A stretch of DNA of 7,221 bases, taken from contig JADGQH010000165.1 in NCBI GenBank assembly GCA_017881985.1, positions 1-7,221 on the forward strand. The letters are read 5' to 3'. The notes beneath the pieces are model-generated. The model did not search any database. It worked only from the letters and a program-made list of their open reading frames with translations, and was not told the origin of the DNA. The DNA comes from Chloroflexota bacterium. GTDB taxonomy: Bacteria > Chloroflexota > Limnocylindria > Limnocylindrales > CSP1-4. The position numbers and the translations under genes were made by a program. Positions 1 to 6,194 of the stretch are shown here, one piece after another (position 1 is the first letter of the stretch; each line of letters opens with the position of its first letter).

Positions 1-373
1 CAGCATCCGATCGCTGCCCCGAACCCGAAGATTGACCGGCCGTGGCGACCGTCACCAGCGGCGCGAGGGCGGCGGGCTTGCGGAGGATCAGGCCCGTGCC
101 GCCTGCCTCGACCTCGAGCTCGGTGAGGTCGCTCCGCTCGAGCAGCCCGGCGAGTCGGTCGAGGAGCGCGAGGAGGGACGCGTCGCCGGCGGCGTCGCCG
201 GGGCCGGCTGCCGCGGCCGGGAGTGCGTCGGCGGCGGCGGGAACGACGGCGTCACCGGGCGTGGCGCCGGGCACGGAAACGGCGACCGGCACCGATGGGT
301 CGACCGTCAGGGTCGCGGGTTCGACAGCCTGGCTGGGCACGCTGCCGGCGCCCTCGGCCAGCGGATCCGTCAT
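1..373 (-). CDS. accB: Second AccB-like biotin carboxyl carrier protein, N-terminal part (3' end outside window)
   Basis: The frame is open from an ATG at 373 to the window edge, giving 124 codons with no stop. Residues 1-65 are a low-complexity Ala/Pro/Val/Gly stretch. Residues 67-99 then read like the conserved N-terminal segment of AccB: a leucine-rich helix (LLALLDRLAGLLERSDLTEL) followed by an EVEAGGTGLILRK strand pair, matching the family's 'LIELVEESGISELEI...' region. A Ser/Gly/Gln linker begins at about residue 111. The lipoyl/biotinyl carrier domain and any biotinylated lysine would lie beyond base 1 and cannot be judged. The ATG overlaps the fabF stop as ATGA (4 bases), so it should be translationally coupled to fabF; a weak GGTGGGA lies just upstream. 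By inference this is the real biotin carrier of the operon, because the other AccB copy lacks the lysine. The AccB-type N-terminus is a clear but short match, so a related biotin/lipoyl-domain protein remains possible. Confidence 0.72.
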   Translation of the reverse strand, partial: MTDPLAEGAGSVPSQAVEPATLTVDPSVPVAVSVPGATPGDAVVPAAADALPAAAAGPGDAAGDASLLALLDRLAGLLERSDLTELEVEAGGTGLILRKPAALAPLVTVATAGQSSGSGQRSDA

Positions 374-1662
374 TCGTCCCACCGCCGCAGCACGAGCGCG
401 CTGTTCTGCCCGCCGAAGCCGAACGAGTTGCTGACCGCGATGGACATCTGGCGCTCGCGGGCGACGTTCGGCGTCAGGTCCAGGCCCGCGGCCGCCTCGT
501 CGGGGTCGTCGAGGTTGATCGTGGGCGGGACCACGCCCTCGCGGAGCGTGCGGAGGGTGACGATCGCCTCGATCGAGCCTGCGGCCCCGAGCGTGTGGCC
601 GATCATCGACTTGATCGCCGTCACGTTGACCTCGCCGGCCCGCGCACCGAAGAGGCCGCGGAGCATCTCGAGCTCGGTTCGATCGCCCTCGGGCGTCGAG
701 GTCGCGTGCGCGTTGACGTGCTCGACGTCGTCGACCGTGAGGCGCGCCTTCTCGAGCGCTCGCCGGACGGCACGGATCGCCCCGACCCCGCCCGGCGCGG
801 GGAGCGTGACGTGGCTCGCGTCCGCCGTCGCACCGTACCCGACCACCTCGCCGAGCGGCTGCGCCCCGCGGTCTCGCGCGTGGGCGAGCGACTCGAGGAC
901 CAGCACCCCGGCCCCCTCCCCGATCACGAACCCGTCGCGGCCGCGGTCGAAGGGGCGCGAGGCCGCGGCCGGGTCGTCGTTGCGCGTCGAGAGGGCGCGC
1001 ATCGCCGCGAAGCCCGCCACGAGCGGCTCCGAGATCACCGCCTCCGCGGACCCCGCGAGCATCATGTCCGCGTCGCCGCGCCGGATGATCTCCCAGGCCT
1101 CGCCGACCGCGTGGCCGCCGCTCGCGCAGGCCGACGCGATCGCGTAGTTGGGCCCCAGCGGGCCGAAGAAGATGGCCACCTGGCCCGCTGCCAGGTTCGG
1201 GATCGCCATCGGGACGAAGAACGGGCTGACCCGGTCGGCGCCCTTCTCGATGCTGACGGCGACCTGCTCGCCAAACGTGATCCCGCCGCCCAGCCCCGTA
1301 CCGATCAGGATCCCGGTCCGCTCCGCGAGCTCGCCCTCGAGACGGCCGGGGAGGCCAGCCTCGTCGAGCGCCTGGCGCGCCGCCACGAGCGCGAGCTGCG
1401 TGAAGCGGTCGTTTCGGCGCTGCTCCTTGCGGTCGAGCACCCCGGACGGGTCGAAGCCCGGCACCTCGCCGGCGATCCGCGACGAGACTCGGGCCGGGTC
1501 AAATGCAGTGATCGTCGCGATCCCGGATCGGCCGGCGACGAGGCCGGCCCAGGTGCTCGCGACGTCCGTCCCGAGCGCGGTCAGCATGCCCGTGCCGGTC
1601 ACGACGACGCGTGGCGCGCCGTCCGGCGTCGTGAGCTGCCCGCCCGGCCTCGCGACGCTCAC
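370..1662 (-). CDS. fabF: Beta-ketoacyl-[acyl-carrier-protein] synthase II (FabF)
   Basis: This 430-residue condensing enzyme extends acyl-ACP with malonyl-ACP in the cytosolic type II fatty acid cycle. It has the full thiolase-fold KAS layout: an RVVVTGTGMLTALG N-terminal strand (residues 18-31), the nucleophile Cys179 in SACASGGHA, His319 in VNAHATSTPEGD, Lys351 and His356 in AIKSMIGHTLGAAG, and the C-terminal glycine-rich loop SNSFGFGGQNSALVL (411-425). The Cys-His-His triad identifies a decarboxylating KAS I/II enzyme rather than FabH (Cys-His-Asn). Length is near the usual 410-420; the extra residues are an N-terminal stretch of about 17 amino acids. I chose the GTG at 1662, which overlaps the upstream TGA as GTGA with a weak GGGAAG 8 bases before it. 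Longer in-frame readings run back into the phosphoesterase gene and have no family support. FabF rather than FabB is the likelier assignment, but specificity cannot be read from motifs. Confidence 0.96.
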   Translation of the reverse strand: MSVARPGGQLTTPDGAPRVVVTGTGMLTALGTDVASTWAGLVAGRSGIATITAFDPARVSSRIAGEVPGFDPSGVLDRKEQRRNDRFTQLALVAARQALDEAGLPGRLEGELAERTGILIGTGLGGGITFGEQVAVSIEKGADRVSPFFVPMAIPNLAAGQVAIFFGPLGPNYAIASACASGGHAVGEAWEIIRRGDADMMLAGSAEAVISEPLVAGFAAMRALSTRNDDPAAASRPFDRGRDGFVIGEGAGVLVLESLAHARDRGAQPLGEVVGYGATADASHVTLPAPGGVGAIRAVRRALEKARLTVDDVEHVNAHATSTPEGDRTELEMLRGLFGARAGEVNVTAIKSMIGHTLGAAGSIEAIVTLRTLREGVVPPTINLDDPDEAAAGLDLTPNVARERQMSIAVSNSFGFGGQNSALVLRRWDE

Positions 1663-2405
1663 CGCACCAGCTTCCCGTTCCGGATCGTGGCCGCGCGGTA
1701 GACGTCGCCGGGGAGGCCGCGCGCAGCGACCGCGTCGGCCGCAGCGAGCACGTCGAAGGAGACTCGCTTGATCTCGGCCGTGATCTCGCCGTCGACGATG
1801 TCGACGAGCGCCCAGGAGGCGGTCGGGTCGCCGTCGAAGATGTAGCCCGCGCTGCCCCCGTTGACGACCACCTTCCAGCCGAAGTCGCGGACCTCGGGGA
1901 CGTGGGTATGGCCGCAGCAGATCACGCGCGCGTCCGTCCGCCCGAGGCGCTCCATGAAGGCGGTCTCGTCGAGGCCGCGGTCGAAGCCCGCGGTCTGGCT
2001 GCCCGGCGACCCGTGCGTCACGAGGACCAGCGTGCCGTCGTCGGCGCGGAAGCGCCGCTCCGCGGGAAGGCGGCGCAGCCAGTCGACGCGCTCCGGGCCG
2101 ATCGCCTCGTGGGCCCACTCGACCGCGGAGCGGGTCGACTCCGGGATTCCGTCGCCGAGCCACGGGTAGGCGGCGCCGTAGTCGAAGTCGGCGACCGCGA
2201 TGTCGGTGTTGCCGGCCACGACGAGCGCGCCGCGCCCCTCGAGCTCGCGGATGCCGTCGATGACCGCCGCAGGATCCGCGCCGTTGACCGCGTAGTCGCC
2301 GGCGACCGCGATGACGTCGGGCGCCGCGGCGGCGATTGCCGCACGCACCGCGTCGAGCGCCTGCGCGACGCCATGGACGTCCGAGAAGAGCGCGAGCCGC
2401 GTCAT
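1659..2405 (-). CDS. Calcineurin-like metallophosphoesterase family protein
   Basis: The 248-residue protein has all the metal-binding blocks of the calcineurin-like phosphoesterase fold in order: FSDVHG (Asp9, His11), AGDYAVNG (Asp37), AGNTD (Asn66), THGSPG (His131) and GHTHVP (His166, His168). These would hold a dinuclear metal centre. GNTD in place of the classical GNH(D/E) is a common form in the small YfcE/COG0639-type branch. No signal peptide or membrane segment is visible, so a cytosolic enzyme is expected. The start ATG overlaps the fabZ stop as TGATG (1 base) and has no Shine-Dalgarno sequence, so it probably depends on re-initiation. The end overlaps fabF by 4 bases. The substrate cannot be told from the sequence. 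Its position inside a fatty acid operon hints at an acyl-carrier-protein, CoA or nucleotide-linked role, but that is inference. Upstream in-frame extension toward 2807 runs through fabZ in another frame and is not real. Confidence 0.9.
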   Translation of the reverse strand: MTRLALFSDVHGVAQALDAVRAAIAAAAPDVIAVAGDYAVNGADPAAVIDGIRELEGRGALVVAGNTDIAVADFDYGAAYPWLGDGIPESTRSAVEWAHEAIGPERVDWLRRLPAERRFRADDGTLVLVTHGSPGSQTAGFDRGLDETAFMERLGRTDARVICCGHTHVPEVRDFGWKVVVNGGSAGYIFDGDPTASWALVDIVDGEITAEIKRVSFDVLAAADAVAARGLPGDVYRAATIRNGKLVR

Positions 2406-2860
2406 CAGCGGAGCACCGACGCGTCGGGGATGACGAAGCTCAGGGTCGCCTCGCAGCAGACCTCGCCGTCCACGCTCGCCACAGCCCGTCCGCGCCCGAA
2501 GCGCCGGCCGAGCTTGTCCATCGTGACCTCGAGGCGCAGGACGTCGCCCGGCTTGACGACGCGCTTGAAGCGGCACTCGTCGACGCCCGCGAACAGCCCG
2601 ATCTTGTCCCCGAAGCCCTCCTGCTTCGCGACGTAGACGGCCATCGTCTGTGCGAGCGCCTCCACCTGGAGCACGCCGGGCATGACCGGCATCCCCGGGA
2701 AGTGGCCCTGGAAGAACCACTCGGTGGCGGTCACGGCCTTGCGGCCGACGATCCGGTGGGCGTCCGCGTCGTACTCGTCGATCCGGTCGACCAGCAGGAA
2801 CGGCCATCGATGCGGGATCAGCGCCTCGATCTCGCGCGTGGTGTGGATGGCTTCGGTCAC
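2405..2860 (-). CDS. fabZ: 3-hydroxyacyl-[acyl-carrier-protein] dehydratase (FabZ)
   Basis: FabZ removes water from beta-hydroxyacyl-ACP to give trans-2-enoyl-ACP in type II fatty acid synthesis. The hot-dog fold signatures are plain: LIPHRWPFLLVDRI near the N-terminus, then FFQGHFPGMPVMPGVLQVEA with catalytic His53 and Glu67, and the closing CEATLSFVI strand. I chose the GTG at 2860, with GGAG 6 bases upstream (plus-strand 2867-2870). It gives 151 residues, the usual family length, and places His and Glu one position from the E. coli His54/Glu68 numbering. An in-frame ATG at 2932, only 12 bases after accC, would add 24 residues of no family resemblance with somewhat less G/C at third positions. 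It has a possible GAGG 10 bases upstream and is a serious alternative. The stop overlaps the next start as TGATG. Confidence 0.94.
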   Translation of the reverse strand: MTEAIHTTREIEALIPHRWPFLLVDRIDEYDADAHRIVGRKAVTATEWFFQGHFPGMPVMPGVLQVEALAQTMAVYVAKQEGFGDKIGLFAGVDECRFKRVVKPGDVLRLEVTMDKLGRRFGRGRAVASVDGEVCCEATLSFVIPDASVLR

Positions 2861-2866
2861 GTGGGA

Positions 2867-2870
2867 CTCC
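2867..2870 (-). promoter_or_regulatory. Ribosome binding site supporting the internal GTG start of fabZ
   Basis: On the minus strand GGAG lies 6 bases before the GTG at 2860. It favours this start over the ATG at 2932, whose GAGG sits 10 bases away. The two sites are close in quality, so the family length is the stronger argument. Confidence 0.45.
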
Positions 2871-2944
2871 GCTTCGTCGGGCTCAGTGTCGCCCGGCGAT
2901 CGCACGCCGAGCGGGTGGATGGATGCAGGCATGCACGGGTCGCC

Positions 2945-4309
2945 TCAGCTCCGGGGGGCGAGGAACGCCGCCGTCCCGACGCGGTCGATGAGGTTCGTGG
3001 TGACGCGGCCCTCGACGAACGCGGCGTTCTCCAGGAGCGCGCGGTGGAACGAGCGGTTCGTCACGATCCCGTCCACGACCAGCTCGTCGAGGGCGGCCTT
3101 GGAGCGGGCGATCGCGGCCGGCCGGTCGGGCCCCCACACGACGAGCTTGCCGAGGAGCGAGTCGTAGAACGGCGGCACCTCGTAGCCGGCGTAGAGGTGC
3201 GAGTCGAGGCGGACGCCCGGGCCGCCTGGCGCGTAGAAGCGCTCCACGAGCCCAGCCTGGGGGCGGAACTCGTGGGCCGGATCCTCGGCGTTGATCCGGA
3301 ACTCGAAGGCGTGGCCGCGGACCTCGACGTCCTCCTGGCCGAAGCCGAGCGGCTCGCCGGCGGCGATCCGGATCTGGGTCGCCACGAGGTCGATGCCGGT
3401 GAGCATCTCGGTCACCGGATGCTCCACCTGGATCCGGCAGTTGATCTCGATGAAGTAGAAGCGCTCGTCCCGGTCGACGAGGAACTCGAGGGTCCCGATG
3501 TTCTCGTAGCCGGCCGCCACGACGGCCGCGATCGCGCGGTCGCAGAGCTCGGCGCGGGAGGCCGGCGGCAGGGCCGGGGTCGGCGCCTCTTCCACGATCT
3601 TCTGGTGACGCCGCTGGACGGAGCAGTCGCGCTCGCCCAGGTGGACGCCGCGGCCGTAGCGGTCCACGACGACCTGCACCTCGACGTGGCGGTTGTCCTC
3701 CAGCCACTTCTCCAGGTAGAGCGAGTCGTCGCCGAACGCGGCGCGGGCCTCGGAGCGGCAGACGCGGAGCGACGCCTCCAGCTCGCGCGGCGTGCGCACC
3801 ATGCGCATCCCCTTGCCGCCGCCGCCTGCCGACGGCTTGATGAGGACCGGGTAGCCGACGCGCGCCGCCTCGGACAGGGCGTGCTCGTCGTCGCGGAGCA
3901 TCCCCTCCGATCCGGGGATCGTGGGGAGCCCGTGGCGGGCCATCAGGCTGCGCGAGGCCTCCTTCGAGGCGAACCGCTCGAGGACCTCGGCCGACGGGCC
4001 GATGAAGGTGAGCCCGTGCGCGGCGACCGCCTCGGCGAACCCGCCGTCCTCGGACAGGAAGCCGTAGCCGGGATGAATCGCGTCGCAGCCGGTCACGATC
4101 GCGGCCGAGATGATCGCCGACGGCGAGAGGTAGCTCCGCTTCGCGTCGGCGGGGCCGATGCAGATGGCCTCGTCGGCGAGCTGCGCAGCGAGCGAGTCGC
4201 GATCGGCCTCGCTGTACGCGACGACCGCCCCGACCCCCATCGTCCGGCAGGCGCGAAGGATCCGGACGGCGATCTCGCCGCGGTTGGCGATGAGGACGCG
4301 GTCGAACAT
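2945..4309 (-). CDS. accC: Acetyl-CoA carboxylase, biotin carboxylase subunit (AccC)
   Basis: AccC uses ATP and bicarbonate to carboxylate the biotin on the carrier protein, the first half-reaction of acetyl-CoA carboxylase. At 454 residues it matches the family's usual length of about 450 and numbers almost as the E. coli enzyme. It opens with MFDRVLIANRGEIAVRILRA. The ATP-grasp domain shows Lys116, Lys158, the glycine loop at 162-167, ERDCSVQRRHQK (Cys229, Lys237) and Glu275. The core FIEINCRIQVEHPVTE holds Glu288, Asn290, Arg292, Gln294, Val295 and Glu296, with Arg338 in FEFRIN. All catalytic residues are present, so the enzyme looks active. One mild oddity is Cys291 where E. coli has Thr. 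There is no fused carrier domain, so it needs a separate BCCP. The ATG overlaps the accB stop as TGATG and has no Shine-Dalgarno sequence, which suggests re-initiation after accB. Confidence 0.97.
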   Translation of the reverse strand: MFDRVLIANRGEIAVRILRACRTMGVGAVVAYSEADRDSLAAQLADEAICIGPADAKRSYLSPSAIISAAIVTGCDAIHPGYGFLSEDGGFAEAVAAHGLTFIGPSAEVLERFASKEASRSLMARHGLPTIPGSEGMLRDDEHALSEAARVGYPVLIKPSAGGGGKGMRMVRTPRELEASLRVCRSEARAAFGDDSLYLEKWLEDNRHVEVQVVVDRYGRGVHLGERDCSVQRRHQKIVEEAPTPALPPASRAELCDRAIAAVVAAGYENIGTLEFLVDRDERFYFIEINCRIQVEHPVTEMLTGIDLVATQIRIAAGEPLGFGQEDVEVRGHAFEFRINAEDPAHEFRPQAGLVERFYAPGGPGVRLDSHLYAGYEVPPFYDSLLGKLVVWGPDRPAAIARSKAALDELVVDGIVTNRSFHRALLENAAFVEGRVTTNLIDRVGTAAFLAPRS

Positions 4310-5079
4310 CAGTCGGCACCGGCGGGCGGGGCCGCGTCGGGGGCTGCCGGTGGCGGGGCGTCCAGATCGGCGGGGAGCGCGTCGGGCGCGACCATCGGGG
4401 CGGCCGCGCCGATGGCGTCGATCGGGCCGCCGGCGGCCGTGCCGGTGTCGTCGATCGGGCCGTCGGCGTCCGCCGCGTGCCCGGGCTGCGACCGTGGCTC
4501 CCCGAGCTGCTCGAGGACGATGATCGCCTGGCCGTACTCGACGGGCTCGCCGGGCGCCACGAGCGTCGCGCCGATCAGCCCGTCCCCGGGGGCCACGAGG
4601 TCCTGGCCGATGCCGAGCACGTCAACGGTCCCGATCCGGTCGCCCGCGCGGACCTTCGTTCCGGCGCGGAGGTCGTTCCGAGGCCGGAAGTAGCCAACGG
4701 CCGGCGAAGTGGCCACGACCCGCGACGGGCCGACCGCGGGCGCCGGCTCGGTCGCGGGACCCTGCGAGCCCGGCACGCTGCCTGTCCCGGCGGCCCCAGA
4801 GGCATCGGCGCGGGTGCGCTCGGGGTGGGGGCCGTCGGCTGCACGCGATCCACTGCGACCGGGAGCTGGACGGCGGCCGGCCACGGCGCTCCCGTCGGCA
4901 GGCATCCGGAGCCGGACTCGCCACGTGCCCTCGCGGATCTCGAGCTCACCGAGGCCGCTCGCCCCGAGCTTCGCGACGAGCGCCGGGAGCAGCTCGTCCG
5001 CCAGGTGATCGATCGCGGCGTGATCGTCCAGCCGGTCCTGCACGCGGCGCGGAGCGGGGCTGCGGCGGTCGTTGGGCAC
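4309..5079 (-). CDS. accB: AccB-like carrier protein lacking the biotinylated lysine
   Basis: The 256-residue protein occupies the accB position directly before accC. Residues 21-59 match the AccB N-terminal segment (LVAKLGASGLGELEIREGTW), followed by a Pro/Ala/Gly/Arg linker to about 120. A carrier-type barrel spans 122-192, from VVATSPAVGYFRPRN to EYGQAIIVLEQL. Against E. coli AccB the stretch from GD to G aligns over 22 positions without gaps, yet E-A-M-K-M reads D153-V-L-G156-I157. Glycine therefore stands at the biotinyl-lysine site and no other lysine is near. The reading frame is intact on both sides, so this is not a frameshift. The barrel looks folded but should not carry biotin. It may be a structural or regulatory partner, as are the plant BADC proteins, but that is inference. 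Residues about 194-256 form an unusual acidic Ala/Pro/Asp tail. The GTG start is fixed by AGGAGG 7 bases upstream, 2 bases after accA. Confidence 0.88.
   Translation of the reverse strand: MPNDRRSPAPRRVQDRLDDHAAIDHLADELLPALVAKLGASGLGELEIREGTWRVRLRMPADGSAVAGRRPAPGRSGSRAADGPHPERTRADASGAAGTGSVPGSQGPATEPAPAVGPSRVVATSPAVGYFRPRNDLRAGTKVRAGDRIGTVDVLGIGQDLVAPGDGLIGATLVAPGEPVEYGQAIIVLEQLGEPRSQPGHAADADGPIDDTGTAAGGPIDAIGAAAPMVAPDALPADLDAPPPAAPDAAPPAGAD
4396..4461 (-). repeat. Tandem 33-bp duplication encoding an 11-residue repeat in the AccB-like tail
   Basis: Residues 207-217 (GPIDDTGTAAG) and 218-228 (GPIDAIGAAAP) of the AccB-like protein are imperfect tandem copies. At DNA level both units hold a CCGATCGACG core and a GGCCGCC end. 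The repeat falls in the low-complexity tail after the carrier domain and looks like a small in-frame duplication. Confidence 0.7.
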
Positions 5080-5081
5080 GC

Positions 5082-6194
5082 TCAGACCTCCTCGCGCGCG
5101 GGCGGCTCGTCACGCCCGTCGCGACCCTCGCGGGCCTCACGTGCGTCGCGGCTCTCGCGCGGGTCACGCCCGTCGAGCGTGTTCCGCGCATCCCGGGCCT
5201 CGCGGCCGGTCCGGCCGCCCAGCGCATCGCCGACCGACTTGCCCATCGGCTCCAGCGCCCGGCGCAGGCGGTCGGCAAGGCCCGGGCGCTCCGCGCCGCC
5301 GGGGCCCGGCTCGTTGATGCCGAGGTCGTCGAACGCGCCGAAGACGCGATAGCGACCGCCACGCTTCGCGACCAGCTCGTCGGGGGAGAGCGCCGCCAGC
5401 TTGTCGAGCTCCTCGAGGATGACCGCGCGCAGCCGCCTCCCGGTCTCGGCCGCGTCGACGTGTGCGCCCTCGCCGGGCTCGGGGACGACGCGGTCGACGA
5501 CGCCGAGCTCCGCCTGGTCCTGGGCCGACATCCGCATGGCGAGGGCGGCGTCCGGCGCCTTCTCGGTTGTCCGCCAGAGGATCGACGCGCAGCCTTCCGG
5601 GCTGATCACCGCGTAGACGGCGTTCTCCAGGGCAACCACCACGTCCCCCGCGGCGATCGCGAGCGCGCCGCCCGACCCGCCCTCGCCCGTGATGAGGGTG
5701 ATGATCGGGACCCGGAGCCGCGTCATCGCGCCGATCGAGCGGGCGATCGCGTCGGCGACCCCGCGCTCCTCCGCCTCGGCTCCCGGGTAGGCGCCCGGGG
5801 TGTCGACGAACGTGACGACGGGCAGGCCCAGCCGCTCTGCCAGCTCGAACAGGCGGATCGCCTTGCGGAAGCCCTCGGGCTTGCTCATCCCGAAGTTGCG
5901 CCGGATGTTCTCGTCGGTGTCGGCGCCCTTCTGGTGGCCGACGATCATGACCCGGCGCCCGTCGATCCGGGCCGGTCCCCCCACCATCGCGCCGTCGTCG
6001 CCGAAGAGCCGGTCGCCGTGGAGCTCCACGAACGCGTCGGTGATGTGGCTCACCAGCTCCAGGGTGTGCGGCCGGCGCGGGTTCCGGGCCAGCTGGACGC
6101 GGGCCCACACGGCGTCGCGGGGATCGACCCCGGGCGACGGGTCAGCTGGCACCGTCTCGCGGTCGCGCGGGCGGCCGAGCAGCCGGTCAACCAC
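5082..6194 (-). CDS. accA: Acetyl-CoA carboxylase, carboxyltransferase subunit alpha (AccA)
   Basis: AccA pairs with AccD to transfer the carboxyl group from carboxybiotin to acetyl-CoA, forming malonyl-CoA. The crotonase-fold body is well conserved: WARVQLARNPRRPHTLELV (30-48), GHQKGADTDENIRRNFGM (86-103), VDTPGAYPGAEAEERG (130-145), GEGGSGGALAI (170-180) and SPEGCASILWRT (198-209). I start it at the GTG at 6194, with GGGAG 8 bases upstream. It overlaps the accD stop by 8 bases and gives 370 residues. Compared with the roughly 319-residue E. coli protein, the N-terminal helical region before the Trp is much shorter (29 residues against nearly 60). A C-terminal extension follows the body: an amphipathic stretch to about 330, then a period-3 Arg/Asp/Glu repeat. 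The in-frame reading upstream to 6260 lies wholly within accD. Catalytic competence looks intact; the tail is the only odd part. Confidence 0.96.
   Translation of the reverse strand: MVDRLLGRPRDRETVPADPSPGVDPRDAVWARVQLARNPRRPHTLELVSHITDAFVELHGDRLFGDDGAMVGGPARIDGRRVMIVGHQKGADTDENIRRNFGMSKPEGFRKAIRLFELAERLGLPVVTFVDTPGAYPGAEAEERGVADAIARSIGAMTRLRVPIITLITGEGGSGGALAIAAGDVVVALENAVYAVISPEGCASILWRTTEKAPDAALAMRMSAQDQAELGVVDRVVPEPGEGAHVDAAETGRRLRAVILEELDKLAALSPDELVAKRGGRYRVFGAFDDLGINEPGPGGAERPGLADRLRRALEPMGKSVGDALGGRTGREARDARNTLDGRDPRESRDAREAREGRDGRDEPPAREEV
5087..5092 (-). promoter_or_regulatory. Strong Shine-Dalgarno sequence for the AccB-like gene
   Basis: A full AGGAGG lies 7 bases before the GTG at 5079, inside the last codons of accA. 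It is the best ribosome binding site in the window and settles the GTG start. It suggests that the AccB-like protein is made well, possibly above the level of AccC, which follows without a site of its own. Confidence 0.85.
5106..5204 (-). repeat. Nine-base periodic repeat encoding eleven R-(D/E)-x triplets at the AccA C-terminus
   Basis: Residues 331-363 of AccA fall into eleven triplets, REA RDA RNT LDG RDP RES RDA REA REG RDG RDE. Nine fit R-(D/E)-x exactly and two (RNT, LDG) deviate by one residue. The DNA shows a matching 9-base period of imperfect units. The pattern suggests expansion of a short unit by slippage. Confidence 0.85.

Noticed and set aside
223..1701. A 492-codon plus-strand open frame opposite fabF.
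   Set aside because: It is a shadow of fabF, with no recognisable domain and a composition typical of antisense reading in GC-rich DNA.
1663..2163. A longer FabF start, giving 597 residues.
   Set aside because: The extra part overlaps the phosphoesterase in another frame and has no KAS homology. The GTG at 1662 overlaps the upstream stop as expected.
2406..2807. A longer phosphoesterase start inside fabZ, giving 382 residues.
   Set aside because: The extra part is a fabZ shadow. The fold begins directly with the DxH block after the ATG at 2405.
2883..4319. A 478-codon minus-strand frame overlapping accC in another phase.
   Set aside because: AccC is unmistakable in its own frame. The alternative is a nearly uninterrupted Arg/Gly/Pro run without structure.
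4567..4623. A frameshift or sequencing error hiding the AMKM motif of the AccB-like gene.
   Set aside because: The 22-residue spacing is exactly that of E. coli AccB and both flanks are conserved in one frame. No local alternative frame restores the motif.
2336..4693. A 785-codon open frame on the plus strand opposite fabZ, accC and accB.
   Set aside because: It is antisense to well-recognised genes with intact motifs. Its Arg/Asp/Ala/Val-rich peptide shows no domain and is what reverse-reading of G/C-ending codons gives.
5090..5210. The 9-base periodic DNA at the end of accA as a CRISPR or regulatory repeat array.
   Set aside because: The period equals three codons, the units are imperfect and contiguous without spacers, and they encode the R-(D/E)-x tail.
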